Below are positions 38,490 to 48,344 of a stretch of 64,000 bases of DNA, in pieces. The position numbers and the translations under genes are program-made. The stretch is from Serratia silvae (lineage in GTDB: Bacteria; Pseudomonadota; Gammaproteobacteria; Enterobacterales; Enterobacteriaceae), in assembly GCF_023282985.1 (NCBI RefSeq), contig NZ_JAGQDC010000019.1, positions 50,920 through 114,919 of the forward strand, written 5' to 3'. The notes below the pieces were generated by a model. That model was given only the letters and a program-made list of their open reading frames with translations, ran no database searches and was not told where the DNA came from. The first letter of the stretch is position 1. Each line of letters starts with the position of its first letter.

Positions 38490-39028
38490 TATTTCTTCTG
38501 CTCTTCAGGCATATGACGGTAAATATAGACACCGCTCAACAGGGTGAAGACCAGCGTTAGCACGGTCAGGCCAAATACCTTGAAGTTAACCCAAACGTCC
38601 TGCGGCATCCAGAATGCCACATAGATATTGGCTAAGCCGCAGGCCAGGAAGAACAGGGCCCAGGCCATGTTAAGATTGTTCCAGACGCTGTCCGGCAAGG
38701 TCAGCTCTTTACCCAACATGCGCTGGATCAGCGGCTTTTTCAGGATCAGCTGGCTGATCAGTAGCGCCAGGGCGAACAGGGTGTAGATGGCAGTGACCTT
38801 CCATTTGATAAACAGGTCGTTGTGGAACACCAGGGTCAAGGTGCCGAATATGGCGACCATGGCAAAGGTGATCAGTGTCATCTTCTCTACCTTGCGATAT
38901 TTCAGCCAGGTAAAGATCAGTGCCAGGGCGGTGGCGACGATCAAGGCACCCGAAGCGACGTAGATATCGTAAAGCTTATAAAATGCAAAAAAGACAATCA
39001 GGGGTAAAAAATCAAGAAACTGCTTCAT
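38489..39028 (-). CDS. yciB: inner membrane-spanning protein YciB
   Basis: A 179-residue integral membrane protein (intracellular septation protein A family) with five predicted membrane segments. In E. coli it interacts with cell elongation and division proteins and supports envelope integrity. The N-terminus [20 protein letters not shown] is characteristic. Coupled with yciA. Confidence 0.93.
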   Translation of the reverse strand: MKQFLDFLPLIVFFAFYKLYDIYVASGALIVATALALIFTWLKYRKVEKMTLITFAMVAIFGTLTLVFHNDLFIKWKVTAIYTLFALALLISQLILKKPLIQRMLGKELTLPDSVWNNLNMAWALFFLACGLANIYVAFWMPQDVWVNFKVFGLTVLTLVFTLLSGVYIYRHMPEEQKK

Positions 39029-39250
39029 AAATCAATCCATCATAGGTTCATCGGGCGACTATACCGGATTTGGCGCGTTCTGTGTATCGCACTAAAGGGC
39101 AGATTATCGGTGTTCGCCCGGTAGATTGCTGCTGTAAACACCAGAATTTGCATAAACTTACGATTATTACCGTCGGTTATTTGCAAGCGCTGGGCGTACT
39201 GCGCATATTAGGCATAATAATAGCCGCATAATTTACCATGGAAAATAGCT

Positions 39251-40954
39251 ATGCATTGGAAATCTCTCCGGGCGTGGACGCCTGGTTTGACGCATTTGTT
39301 AGGATATGAACGCAGTTGGTTGAAGCCGGATATTCGTGCGGGTTTATCGGTCGCAGCGGTAGCTTTGCCGGTGGCGATCGCCTATGCCGAATTGGCCGGT
39401 GTCAGCCCGGTAGTCGGGCTTTATTCCTGTATTTTGCCGATGATCGCCTATGCCATTTTTGGCTCGTCACGGCAGCTGATTGTCGGGCCAGATGCGGCAA
39501 CCTGTGCGGTGATCGCCGCCGTGGTGACTCCGCTGGCCGCAGGAAGTATGGAGCTTCACTGGCAGCTCACCATCATGATGACCGCCATGATGGGAGCTTG
39601 GTGTCTGTTGGCTAGCCGCTTCCGGCTCGGGGCATTGGCAGACCTGCTTTCTCGCCCGATCCTCAGCGGATTGCTGAACGGCGTGGCGGTAACCATCATC
39701 GTCGATCAGATCGGTAAAGTGCTGGGATTCGGTACGCCACCGGCGCAGCTGATCGAGCGTATTTATGCCTTGCCTGGCAATATTCTGCATAGCGATTGGC
39801 TGACGATGGGCATCTCATTGCTCACGTTGACGATGCTGGTGGGAGTTAAAAAGTTGCGGCCTAACTGGCCAGCGCCGTTGTTTGCCATCGTGTTGGTCGC
39901 CTTCATCACCTGGGCGGGTAATTTGCAGCAGCACGGTATTATTACCGTCGGGGGCTTCAGCGGTATGCTGCCCATCGTCCAGTGGCCGGATTTTCAGCCG
40001 GGTTTACTGCGTGACATGGTGATACCGGCGCTCAACCTGGCGGTGGTCAGCTTTGTCAGCATGATGCTCACGGCACGCAGCTTTGCGGCGAAAAATGGTT
40101 ATGAAGTTAATGCCGATGCGGAGTTTCGTGCGCTCGGGCTGGTAAACATTGTCTCCGCGCTGTCGCAAGGGTTTGCCATCAGCGGTGCCGATTCGCGTAC
40201 GGCGGTAAATGATGCCAACGGCGGCAAGAGCCAGCTGGTATCAATTATTGCCGCCATCGTTATCGGCATTGTGCTGCTGTTCCTGACTTCGCCGCTGCAA
40301 TTTATTCCGGTAGCTGGATTGGGCGTGGTACTGATGTACGCCGCCTGGTCGTTGATCGACATTCGTGGCATCTGGATCCTGCGCAAGCGCAATACCCAAG
40401 CATTCCGGTTGGCTGCCTTCACCTTCGTCAGCGTGCTGCTGGTGGGGGTGATCAGCGGTATTGGTTTGGCGGTTTTGCTTGGTCTGATGCAGTTTCTCCG
40501 CACCGTATTCCGCCCAACGGAGCAATTGCTGGGGGTGAATGAGGAAGGCATGATCCACTCAATGGGCAATAATAACGGTGTGAAGGCGGTGCAGGGCGTG
40601 ATGATGTACCGCTTTAACTCCCCATTGACCTATTTTAACGTGGCCTACTTCAAGCGGCGCATCCTCAATCTGGTCGATAGCACGCCGTTCCAGCCGCGTT
40701 GGGTGGTGGTGGATGCGGTGGCCAGCTTTACCCATGCGGATATCAGCGTGCTGGCGGCCATTGATGAGCTAAAACGTGATTTGTTACAGCGTAACGTAAA
40801 ACTGGTGCTGGCCGGAAGGCGCACTGAGTTAACGCGCTGGTTCCGCATCAATCGGGTTGGGCGCGATAAGGATCTGATCCTGGTGCCCGACCTCTATCTG
40901 GCACTCAAGCTGATACAAAGTAAGGAACAGGCCGAACCAACCACGGTGCAGTAA
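39251..40954 (+). CDS. SulP family anion transporter with STAS domain
   Basis: A 567-residue SulP protein: about twelve membrane segments containing ALPVAIAYAELAGVSPVVGLY and SGADSRTAVNDANGGKSQL, then a C-terminal STAS domain (about residues 440-550) as in sulfate, bicarbonate and dicarboxylate carriers. The substrate cannot be told from sequence. It lies between yciB and yciC, where E. coli has no such gene. Upstream of the ATG I see no strong ribosome site. Confidence 0.85.
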   Translation: MHWKSLRAWTPGLTHLLGYERSWLKPDIRAGLSVAAVALPVAIAYAELAGVSPVVGLYSCILPMIAYAIFGSSRQLIVGPDAATCAVIAAVVTPLAAGSMELHWQLTIMMTAMMGAWCLLASRFRLGALADLLSRPILSGLLNGVAVTIIVDQIGKVLGFGTPPAQLIERIYALPGNILHSDWLTMGISLLTLTMLVGVKKLRPNWPAPLFAIVLVAFITWAGNLQQHGIITVGGFSGMLPIVQWPDFQPGLLRDMVIPALNLAVVSFVSMMLTARSFAAKNGYEVNADAEFRALGLVNIVSALSQGFAISGADSRTAVNDANGGKSQLVSIIAAIVIGIVLLFLTSPLQFIPVAGLGVVLMYAAWSLIDIRGIWILRKRNTQAFRLAAFTFVSVLLVGVISGIGLAVLLGLMQFLRTVFRPTEQLLGVNEEGMIHSMGNNNGVKAVQGVMMYRFNSPLTYFNVAYFKRRILNLVDSTPFQPRWVVVDAVASFTHADISVLAAIDELKRDLLQRNVKLVLAGRRTELTRWFRINRVGRDKDLILVPDLYLALKLIQSKEQAEPTTVQ

Positions 40955-40959
40955 ATAAA

Positions 40960-40984
40960 AAGGGCACGCCAAAAGCGTGCCCTT
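40960..40984. terminator. hairpin between the SulP gene and yciC
   Basis: Ten-bp perfect stem AAGGGCACGC/GCGTGCCCTT with loop CAAAA lies between convergent genes, with an A-rich stretch before and a weak T-run after. Confidence 0.7.
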
Positions 40985-41003
40985 AAATTTCAACTGACTC
41001 GGT

Positions 41004-41807
41004 TTATCTTTTATCTAACGACACGCCTGAAGCTGGCGCGTCATCACGCAGTAACATATACAGACGGAACAGATAAATCAGTAGCAGGGCAGAAACCAGG
41101 TTGCTCAATGCGGTCAGCACCACGCTGGCAACGTGTGGCGTCAACACTGACAAATGGCTGACCATAAACAGCACCAGCAGTTTGGCCGCCAGCCACAGCA
41201 TCATCGCGGGCACAATCACCCGCGCGTTAGCAAAGGCCAGCTTACAGCTCAGCTTCAGCGAAGCGAAGACGCCTTTCCCATCGGCCACGGAAATCACCGG
41301 GGCTAATGAGAACGAGATCGCCAGGATCACGCCGGGCACGACGAACAGCGTCAGGCCAAGTTGGGTCAGCAAGGTGCAGACAAACAGCAGCAACAGCAAA
41401 CGCGGCAATAGCGGGGCAGATATCCCGATAGCCCGCAGCGCACTGGTACGCTGGCCTTCAGAAACCAGGCGGATCAGCGTCAACATGCCACCTACCAACA
41501 GCACGTTACCCACTAAAGCGGAAATCGTGGCGGCGGCGGACACTTTCAACAGCACCATCTGCTGTTCAGGCGTCATTTGCTGAATGATTTCCTGGATCCC
41601 CATGCCAGCACCGGCGGTGGAGGCCAAATCACTTTCCGCCGCGGTCAGGATCTTCAACTGCTCGATATCGGGGCTGAAAGCCTGATTAAGCAGCACAGAA
41701 ATGAATGCGGTCAGCAGTGCCAACAGCACAATGCTGGCAACCTGATTACGGAAAAAGTTAAAACTGTCACGGTACAACGTGTTGGCCGTAATTGGCATGC
41801 GTGGCAT
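41004..41807 (-). CDS. yciC: UPF0259 membrane protein YciC
   Basis: A 267-residue inner-membrane protein with six predicted membrane segments. The start at 41807 is placed 5 bases after AAGGAG; an ATG three codons downstream matches the E. coli start better, so 41798 is possible. The function of YciC is unknown; in E. coli it lies with yciB and yciA. Confidence 0.88.
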   Translation of the reverse strand: MPRMPITANTLYRDSFNFFRNQVASIVLLALLTAFISVLLNQAFSPDIEQLKILTAAESDLASTAGAGMGIQEIIQQMTPEQQMVLLKVSAAATISALVGNVLLVGGMLTLIRLVSEGQRTSALRAIGISAPLLPRLLLLLFVCTLLTQLGLTLFVVPGVILAISFSLAPVISVADGKGVFASLKLSCKLAFANARVIVPAMMLWLAAKLLVLFMVSHLSVLTPHVASVVLTALSNLVSALLLIYLFRLYMLLRDDAPASGVSLDKR

Positions 41808-41840
41808 GCAGACTCCTTGGCAGTCGGGAACGTAGTTAAA

Positions 41841-42281
41841 TCAGTGGGCGATTGTACCCTGTTCCGCGCCGCTGTGGCACCCCGTGAATGGCACTGTGCT
41901 GATTTCTTGGGCGATTATGGTCTCTGGTAGCGATAATGGCAGTGGCACAGGTAAGGGTGGCAAGCCATAGCGTTCACGGGCCCGATCGCAGGCTTCATTG
42001 CGCAGGCCGTTTTCCCCGGATTGATCGAATTCATGGCAGGGGCTAGGTCGATTGGGATAGATCGAACATGAAACCGCCTGGCCAATTTCACCCACCAGTG
42101 AGGTGCAGCGCGGGGACTTGCTGTTAGTCCCCTGCATACAGCGCAAAAAGGGACTCAAGGGTTCAGTTAAAGAGATAGGAACCACGCCGCCGCCATCTTC
42201 CGCTTCGGCCCAATAGAATGATACTCGGAAATAACCGCAGCAGGCGCCGCAGCTGGTGCAGGGATTTTGAATTTCGCTCAT
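41841..42281 (-). CDS. YkgJ family cysteine cluster protein
   Basis: A 146-residue protein with an N-terminal CTSCGACC and a later [11 protein letters not shown], the YkgJ-type Zn/Fe-chelating cysteine cluster. The start at 42281 is the family start; an upstream ATG at 42386 would add 35 Lys-rich residues that look non-coding. The role is unknown; the motif suggests metal or iron-sulfur chemistry. It lies downstream of ompW (divergent) and upstream of yciC. Confidence 0.8.
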   Translation of the reverse strand: MSEIQNPCTSCGACCGYFRVSFYWAEAEDGGGVVPISLTEPLSPFLRCMQGTNSKSPRCTSLVGEIGQAVSCSIYPNRPSPCHEFDQSGENGLRNEACDRARERYGLPPLPVPLPLSLPETIIAQEISTVPFTGCHSGAEQGTIAH

Positions 42282-42418
42282 CTTGATTGCCACCGACTCC
42301 TTACCGGCCCAACCAAAACCAACAGGAATGATGAAATTACGCAGTGGCTTTTTTTTTAGCAACTTTTTTTGGTAACAGAAATTCAAACATGCATCAAATT
42401 TGCAACATAATGCGTTTA

Positions 42419-42432
42419 TTGATTCAGATCAA
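42419..42432 (+). promoter_or_regulatory. perfect FNR box upstream of ompW
   Basis: TTGATTCAGATCAA matches the TTGAT-N4-ATCAA FNR consensus exactly, about 145 bases before the ompW start. E. coli ompW is known to respond to oxygen through FNR, which supports this. Confidence 0.75.
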
Positions 42433-42576
42433 TTATCGATTTATTAGCACCTTAGGGAGCTTTGTTTTTGGTGGGAATTTAAATTTTTACACTTAAGATG
42501 TGATCTCGATGGGATCATAAATACCTGTTAATAGGTATATTCATCGGGACTGTAAACCACACAAATGGAATGGATA

Positions 42577-43218
42577 ATGAAAAAGACAACTCTGGTGGTG
42601 TTAGGGGCTCTGATGGCTCCTATGGTAGCAAGCGCGCATCAAGCGGGTGATTTCCTGTTCCGTGCAGGTACTGCAACGGTTCGTCCAAACGCTGGTTCGG
42701 ACAACGTTTTAGGCCAAGGATCTTTCAACGCCAATAACAACACCCAGTTGGGTCTGACTTTTGGTTACATGGTGACGGACAATATCGGCGTTGAATTACT
42801 GGCCGCTACGCCGTTCCGCCATAAAGTTTCTCTCGGTGGTCCAGCTGTCAACGGGGATATTGCAACCGTTCGTCAATTGCCACCAACGCTGATGGCGCAG
42901 TACTACTTTGGTGACAAGCAGGACAAGCTGCGTCCTTACCTGGGCATCGGCGTGAACTACACCACCTTCTTCGATGAGAAGTTCAACGACAACGGCAAGA
43001 ATGCAGGCCTGAGCAATCTGGATCTGAAGGATTCCTGGGGCGTTGCAGGGCAGGCGGGTCTGGATTACAACCTGGATGAGCACTGGATGCTGAACATGTC
43101 GGTCTGGTGGATGAACATCGAGACCAAGGTTCGCTTTGACGCGGGTGATCAACATCAGAGCATTGATACGCGTCTGGATCCGTGGGTGTTTATGTTTGGT
43201 GCGGGCTACCGTTTCTAA
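42577..43218 (+). CDS. ompW: outer membrane protein OmpW
   Basis: Eight-stranded beta-barrel of 213 residues. The ATG at 42577 begins a clean signal peptide MKKTTLVVLGALMAPMVASA; an ATG four codons upstream would add MEWI before the basic start and is less likely. The C-terminal FGAGYRF ends in Phe, as outer-membrane barrels do. OmpW is involved in passage of small hydrophobic molecules and stress survival in relatives. Confidence 0.95.
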   Translation: MKKTTLVVLGALMAPMVASAHQAGDFLFRAGTATVRPNAGSDNVLGQGSFNANNNTQLGLTFGYMVTDNIGVELLAATPFRHKVSLGGPAVNGDIATVRQLPPTLMAQYYFGDKQDKLRPYLGIGVNYTTFFDEKFNDNGKNAGLSNLDLKDSWGVAGQAGLDYNLDEHWMLNMSVWWMNIETKVRFDAGDQHQSIDTRLDPWVFMFGAGYRF

Positions 43219-43234
43219 GCTACGCTGCAATAAA

Positions 43235-43257
43235 GGAGGCGCTGTTCGGGCGCCTCC
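43235..43257 (+). terminator. ompW terminator
   Basis: Eight-bp stem GGAGGCGC/GCGCCTCC with a seven-base loop just past the ompW stop. The tail is CTCTTCAGTTATTT, a weak T-run. Confidence 0.65.
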
Positions 43258-43265
43258 CTCTTCAG

Positions 43266-43580
43266 TTATTTAATGCGCATATCATTTTCGACCGATTTAA
43301 CACCCGCTACGCCACGAGTTACCTGAACGGCGCGATTGGCATCGGCGCTAGAGCTGACAAAACCGCTTAGCTGAACCTTGCCTTTAAAGGTCTCGACGCT
43401 GATTTCGGTAGACTTGATGGTCTTATCTGCCAGCAGAGCGGACTTCACCTTGGTGGTGATGACCGTATCGTCGATATAGCCGCCAGTCCCTTCAGATTTT
43501 GCCGTTGGAGCACAGGCAGAAACTGCCATAGCCAAAATAGCCGCCATGCACAGCGCCGATAGGGTTTTAAATAGCTTCAT
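43266..43580 (-). CDS. BON-domain lipoprotein, OsmY-like
   Basis: A 104-residue lipoprotein. The start at 43580 follows AAGGAG. The signal ends at lipobox VSAC (Cys23) followed by Ala, so it is likely sorted to the outer membrane. A single BON domain (about residues 42-102, with the GKVQLSGFVSS pattern) follows. BON proteins bind lipids or membranes and are often induced by osmotic stress. Not a named E. coli ortholog; the neighbours are ompW and trp. Confidence 0.8.
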   Translation of the reverse strand: MKLFKTLSALCMAAILAMAVSACAPTAKSEGTGGYIDDTVITTKVKSALLADKTIKSTEISVETFKGKVQLSGFVSSSADANRAVQVTRGVAGVKSVENDMRIK

Positions 43581-43761
43581 AAGTGACACTCCTTGCAAAT
43601 GTTATTGTTGAAACTACAGGCTGATTTCAATCAGCTAACGGGAACGTATGCACTGAACCACTGAATAAATAGCGGTAAGTATGATTGTGGGGCAGGATGC
43701 GGGTTTGTTCAAACTGTTTGCAAAAATATCTGTAGGCAAGATTGAGGGTAAACAAAGTGTT

Positions 43762-43792
43762 ATCACCGGATACCTTCGCAGTATCCGGTGAT
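43762..43792 (-). terminator. trp operon terminal hairpin
   Basis: Perfect 12-bp stem ATCACCGGATAC/GTATCCGGTGAT with a seven-base loop, 12 bases past trpA on the minus strand. The T-run is weak (AACACTTTGTTT), so this may be a partly rho-assisted end. Confidence 0.7.
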
Positions 43793-43804
43793 TGATAGGG
43801 GGGA

Positions 43805-44611
43805 TTAAACGCGGGTAGCGGCTTTCATTTCACGGACAAACTTGCCAAGCTTAGCCAGCATTTCTGCCGGTTGCGCCAGATTCTGTTCGATGATTTTAAC
43901 AATTGCCGAACCGGAGATTGCCCCAGCGGCACCTGCTTGCAACGCATCCTTGACCTGCGAAGGTTCAGAGATACCAAAGCCTTGCAGCGGTGGTGCTGCA
44001 TGATACTCACGCAGCTTATTGACCAGGTGGTGCAGTGGCAACTGCGCACGGCTTTCCGTCCCGGTCACTCCAGCGCGTGACAGCAGGTAAGTGTAACCAC
44101 GGCCGTGAGATGAGATTTCACGCAGTAAATCTTCATCCGCATTTGGCGGGCAGATATAGATTGGCGCAATGCCGTGGCGGGTTGCCGCCGCGCGGAAAGG
44201 TGCGGACTCTTCGAAAGGCACGTCCGCGATCAACACCGAATCCACACCGGCCTGCGCACAGCGCTGATAAAATGCGTCAATACCGCCGTGGAACACCAGG
44301 TTGGCGTACATCAGCAGGCCAATCGGAATATCAGGGTGCTTCTGACGGATCGCCGCCAGCATTTCAAAACAGTGCGTTGGCGTGACGCCCGAAGCGAACG
44401 CACGCAGCGCTGCACTCTGAATGGTTGGGCCATCGGCCAACGGATCGGAGAAGGGAATGCCCAACTCCAAGGCATCGGCACCGTTCTCCACCAACGTATC
44501 GATGATCTGTAACGATAGCGTCGGGTTTGGGTCGCCAAGGGTCACAAACGGCACGAAGGCGCCTTCTTTATTATTTTCCAACCGTTTGAACAGTTGCTGA
44601 TAACGTTCCAT
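43805..44611 (-). CDS. trpA: tryptophan synthase alpha subunit
   Basis: Cleaves indole-3-glycerol phosphate to indole, which channels to TrpB. The 268-residue TIM barrel has the catalytic Glu49 and Asp60 in [15 protein letters not shown]. The start overlaps the trpB stop by one base (TGATG), keeping alpha and beta production coupled. Last gene of the trp operon. Confidence 0.97.
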   Translation of the reverse strand: MERYQQLFKRLENNKEGAFVPFVTLGDPNPTLSLQIIDTLVENGADALELGIPFSDPLADGPTIQSAALRAFASGVTPTHCFEMLAAIRQKHPDIPIGLLMYANLVFHGGIDAFYQRCAQAGVDSVLIADVPFEESAPFRAAATRHGIAPIYICPPNADEDLLREISSHGRGYTYLLSRAGVTGTESRAQLPLHHLVNKLREYHAAPPLQGFGISEPSQVKDALQAGAAGAISGSAIVKIIEQNLAQPAEMLAKLGKFVREMKAATRV

Positions 44612-45801
44612 CAGATTTCTCCCCGTGCTTTCAGAATGTCGTGAACGGTAAATATGTCTTTGTCGCCGCGGCCGGACAGGTTAACCACCAGGATCTGCTC
44701 TTTCTGCGGCTCTTCACGGATCATTTTCAACGCGTGCGCGAGGGCATGGGAAGACTCCAACGCCGGGATAATCCCTTCGTGGCGGGAAAGCTCTTTAAAA
44801 GCCTCCAGCGCTTCATCATCAGTGATCGACACGTATTCTGCGCGGCCAATACTGTTGAGATAGGCGTGCTGCGGGCCAACGGAAGGGAAGTCCAAACCGG
44901 CAGAAATCGAGTAAGACTCCTCGATCTGGCCTTCAGAGGTTTGCATCATCGGTGATTTCATCCCGAAGTAGATCCCCACCTTGCCATGTTTCAGCGGCGC
45001 ACCATGCTGGCCGGTTTCGATCCCCAGACCGGCAGGTTCAACGCCGATCAGGCCAACGCTGGCATCATCGATAAAGTCGGCAAACATGCCGATAGCGTTG
45101 GAACCGCCGCCAACGCAGGCCAATACGGCATCCGGCAGACGGCCTTCACGCTCCAGCACCTGAGCTTTGGTTTCTTCGCCGATCATGCGTTGGAATTCAC
45201 GCACGATGGTCGGGAACGGGTGCGGGCCTGCGGCAGTGCCCAGCATGTAGTGGGCCTTTTCGTAAGAGCCAGACCAGTCGCGCAGCGCTTCGTTGCAGGC
45301 ATCTTTCAGCGTGGAAGAGCCGCTGTGCACTGGGATCACTTCTGCTCCCATCAGGCGCATACGGAATACGTTAGGTGACTGGCGTTCTATGTCCTTGGCA
45401 CCCATGTAGATACGGCATTTCAGACCGAGCAGGGCGCAGGCCAGTGCAGAGGCGACACCGTGTTGGCCAGCGCCAGTTTCCGCGATGATCTCGGTTTTGC
45501 CCATGCGTTTGGCAAGCAGTGCCTGGCCTAATACCTGGTTAGTCTTATGGGCACCGCCGTGCAGCAGATCTTCACGCTTCAGGTAGAGCTTGGTTTTGCT
45601 ACCGGCAGTCAGGTTTTTGCACAGCGTCAGTGCCGTTGGGCGGCCCGCATAGTTTTTCAGCAGATCGATAAACTCTGCCTGGAACTCTGGGTCACGCTGG
45701 GTGCTGACGAAGGCCTCTTCCAGTTGTTTCAGGGCTGGCATCAAAATTTGCGGCACATACTGACCGCCAAATTCGCCGAAGTAAGGGTTAAGCAGCGTCA
45801 T
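44611..45801 (-). CDS. trpB: tryptophan synthase beta subunit
   Basis: PLP enzyme joining indole and serine to tryptophan. The 396-residue protein has the cofactor Lys86 in HGGAHKTNQ and the phosphate-binding GGGSNAIG. It is separated from trpC by 157 bases that hold a palindromic repeat, unusual for an operon in which neighbouring genes overlap or nearly touch. Confidence 0.97.
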   Translation of the reverse strand: MTLLNPYFGEFGGQYVPQILMPALKQLEEAFVSTQRDPEFQAEFIDLLKNYAGRPTALTLCKNLTAGSKTKLYLKREDLLHGGAHKTNQVLGQALLAKRMGKTEIIAETGAGQHGVASALACALLGLKCRIYMGAKDIERQSPNVFRMRLMGAEVIPVHSGSSTLKDACNEALRDWSGSYEKAHYMLGTAAGPHPFPTIVREFQRMIGEETKAQVLEREGRLPDAVLACVGGGSNAIGMFADFIDDASVGLIGVEPAGLGIETGQHGAPLKHGKVGIYFGMKSPMMQTSEGQIEESYSISAGLDFPSVGPQHAYLNSIGRAEYVSITDDEALEAFKELSRHEGIIPALESSHALAHALKMIREEPQKEQILVVNLSGRGDKDIFTVHDILKARGEI

Positions 45802-45843
45802 TATTTTTCCCGTTATTATCCGTTAAATGAGGTTTGCAATCAG

Positions 45844-45970
45844 TATACCCGTCGCCTTTCAAGCCACAGCGTTGTTACCTGCGCTCACTCACCCCAGTCA
45901 CTGACAAAAGTAAGCTCCTGGGGATGAGTGAGCTTGTCGCCTAGCTGTGACTTGAAATTCATAGGGTATA
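45844..45970. repeat. 127-bp palindromic MITE-like element between trpC and trpB
   Basis: The ends TATACCCGTCG and (reversed) TATACCCTATGA form terminal inverted repeats that agree at TATACCC, TTTCAAG and CACAGC over about 27 bases, and the inner arms GCTCACTCACCCCAG/CTGGGGATGAGTGAGC form a second stem. The last 12 bases lie inside trpC and encode its final codons and stop. The element encodes no transposase. The transcript would fold into a long hairpin. Confidence 0.85.
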
Positions 45971-47329
45971 GGCGCGTAGGGTTTGGAACACCGCCGCCAG
46001 ACGCTCGGCATCTTTGATACCGGGTTGGCTCTCTACGCCAGAGTTGAAATCGAGTCCCGCGCAGCCCAGCTGGGCCGCATCTACGCAGTTGTCTGCACTC
46101 AGGCCGCCAGCCAGCATCACGTTGTCCAGCGTTTGGTCCTGCAACACTGACCAGTCAAAGCGAACTCCGGTACCGCCAGCGCCGTTATCCAGCAGGTAAC
46201 GATCGACCTGTTTCAGATCGCGAGCGGGTAGGCTGTCTTTTACGCTCAAGGCTTTCCAGATCTGACAGGTGGCTGGCAGCTCGGCGCGCAGGGCGTTGAT
46301 ATAAGCCTGGTCTTCCGCGCCGTGCAGTTGCACCGCATGCAGACCAAGGCGCTCGGCAGTTTGCGCTACCGTAGCGATCGGCGCATCACAGAAAACGCCC
46401 ACATATTTCAACGGCGCTCCGGCGATCACTTCCCTGGCACGGGCAATGTCCACGTTACGCGGGGAACGGCCAACGAAGATCAGACCGCCGTAGTTGGCGC
46501 CGGCCTGATAAGCGGCAGCGGCATCTTGTGGCCGGGTCAGGCCACAGACTTTGTTGTCGCCTAGGATCACACGGCGTACCGCGCTGCGCAGGTTGGTTTC
46601 CGACATCAACGCACTGCCGATCAGGAAACCGTTGGCATAGCGGCTGAGTTCACGGATCTGGCGATAGTTATTGATGCCGGATTCGCTGATCACCGTCACA
46701 CCATGTGGCACTCTAGGAGCCAGGGTGCGGGTGCGATCCAGATCGATAGACAGATCGCGCAGGTCGCGGTTATTGATGCCAATCACTTTGGCTTCGAGCT
46801 GTACCGCGCGCTGTAATTCTTCTTCGCTTATCACCTCGGTCAGCACGCCCATATTCAGGCTGTGCGCCACCGCGGCAAGTTGGCGGTATTGTTCGTCATC
46901 GAGCACCGACAGCATTAACAGAATGGCGTCGGCCTGATAAAGACGCGCCAGATAGATCTGGTAAGGGTCGATCATAAAGTCTTTACACAGCACCGGTTGG
47001 GTCACGGTGCGACTCACCAGAGGAAGAAAATCGAAGCTGCCCTGGAAGTATTGCTCATCGGTCAGCACCGAGATCGCCGAGGCGAAATCCTTATATACCG
47101 AGGCGATTTCAACCGGGTCAAAATTCTCGCGGATCAGCCCTTTGGAAGGAGAGGCTTTCTTGCATTCGAGAATAAATGCCGTTCTGGTGCTTTGTAGTGC
47201 ATGATAAAAACTACGCTCGCTTGGCACGATTTCGTTTTGAAAGCTGGCCAATGGCTGTTGTTGCTTACGTGCCGCGACCCACTGTGCCTTGTCACGAACA
47301 ATCTTGTTGAGCACGGTTTCCTGCATCAT
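45959..47329 (-). CDS. trpC: fused indole-3-glycerol phosphate synthase / phosphoribosylanthranilate isomerase (TrpC-TrpF)
   Basis: Bifunctional enzyme for two steps of tryptophan synthesis. The N-terminal IGPS barrel (to about residue 255, with ECKKASPSKG) and the C-terminal PRAI barrel (with KVCGLTR and the catalytic Asp/Cys regions) are both present. Length 456. ATG directly follows the trpD stop; GAGGA precedes it. The last two residues (TL) and the stop codon fall in the palindromic repeat: E. coli TrpC ends at the equivalent RAY. Confidence 0.96.
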   Translation of the reverse strand: MMQETVLNKIVRDKAQWVAARKQQQPLASFQNEIVPSERSFYHALQSTRTAFILECKKASPSKGLIRENFDPVEIASVYKDFASAISVLTDEQYFQGSFDFLPLVSRTVTQPVLCKDFMIDPYQIYLARLYQADAILLMLSVLDDEQYRQLAAVAHSLNMGVLTEVISEEELQRAVQLEAKVIGINNRDLRDLSIDLDRTRTLAPRVPHGVTVISESGINNYRQIRELSRYANGFLIGSALMSETNLRSAVRRVILGDNKVCGLTRPQDAAAAYQAGANYGGLIFVGRSPRNVDIARAREVIAGAPLKYVGVFCDAPIATVAQTAERLGLHAVQLHGAEDQAYINALRAELPATCQIWKALSVKDSLPARDLKQVDRYLLDNGAGGTGVRFDWSVLQDQTLDNVMLAGGLSADNCVDAAQLGCAGLDFNSGVESQPGIKDAERLAAVFQTLRAYTL

Positions 47330-48328
47330 TTATCCTCTTGCTGCCAAAGCAGTGACACGCTGGTAAGCCTGCCCACTGTGGATCATTTCCAATGCCTGCT
47401 GCGCGTTCTGGCGCAGGTCTTCCTGTCCGAATAGTTTCAGCAACAGTGCGACGTTGGCGGCGACTGCCGCGGCGTGCGCTGGCTCGCCTTTACCTTGTAA
47501 CAACCTTGCCAGAATGTCACGGTTTTCTTCCGGAGACCCACCCAGCAGGGAGTCCAGCGAGTGGCTGTCCAACCCGAAGGATTTCGGCGTCAGTTGATAA
47601 CTTTCAATCTCGCCGTCATTCAGTTCGGCTACGTGAGTGGTGGTGTGGATCGCCACTTCATCCATCCCACCACCGTGCACGACGGCGGCGCGTTGATAAC
47701 CCAGTACGCGCAGGGTTTGGGCGATTGGCAGCACCAGCTCCGGGCTATAGACCCCAATTACCGCCAACGGTGGGCGAGCCGGGTTAATCAACGGCCCGAG
47801 TACGTTGAACACCGTGCGGGTCTTTAGCTGTTGGCGTACTGGCATCGCATGGCGAAACCCGGTGTGATACTGCGGCGCAAACAGGAAACATACGCCCAGT
47901 TCATCCAAAGCCTTGCGGGATTCTTCCGCAGGCAGATCCAGGCGGATCCCGAAAGCGGCCAACAGATCGGATGAACCGGAACGGCTGGAGACGCTGCGGT
48001 TGCCGTGCTTGGCGACCTTGACCCCACAGGCTGCAGCGACAAAGGCGCTGGCCGTAGAGATATTGATGCTGTTGGTGCCATCACCGCCGGTACCGACGAT
48101 ATCCGCGAAGGCATAGTCCGGGCGTGGGAAGGGTTGGGCATCGGCCAAGAGCGCCTTGGCCGCCCCGGCGATCTCTTCCGGGCGTTCACCGCGGATCTTC
48201 ATGCTGATCAATGCCGCCGCCAGTTGGCTAGGTTCCAGCTCACCGCGCACGATAGCGCTGAATAACTGCTGGCTTTCTTCCTGGCTCATCGACTCCGAGC
48301 GATACAGTTTTTCAAGAATAGGTTGCAT
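47330..48328 (-). CDS. trpD: anthranilate phosphoribosyltransferase TrpD, separate gene
   Basis: Transfers phosphoribose from PRPP to anthranilate. The 332-residue protein contains the PRPP-binding [14 protein letters not shown] and has no N-terminal glutamine amidotransferase domain: that activity is in the separate trpG. In E. coli trpG and trpD are fused; the split state is the one classically reported for Serratia. The gap to trpG is 16 bases. Confidence 0.96.
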   Translation of the reverse strand: MQPILEKLYRSESMSQEESQQLFSAIVRGELEPSQLAAALISMKIRGERPEEIAGAAKALLADAQPFPRPDYAFADIVGTGGDGTNSINISTASAFVAAACGVKVAKHGNRSVSSRSGSSDLLAAFGIRLDLPAEESRKALDELGVCFLFAPQYHTGFRHAMPVRQQLKTRTVFNVLGPLINPARPPLAVIGVYSPELVLPIAQTLRVLGYQRAAVVHGGGMDEVAIHTTTHVAELNDGEIESYQLTPKSFGLDSHSLDSLLGGSPEENRDILARLLQGKGEPAHAAAVAANVALLLKLFGQEDLRQNAQQALEMIHSGQAYQRVTALAARG

Positions 48329-48344
48329 AGTCAGTTCCCCTTAA

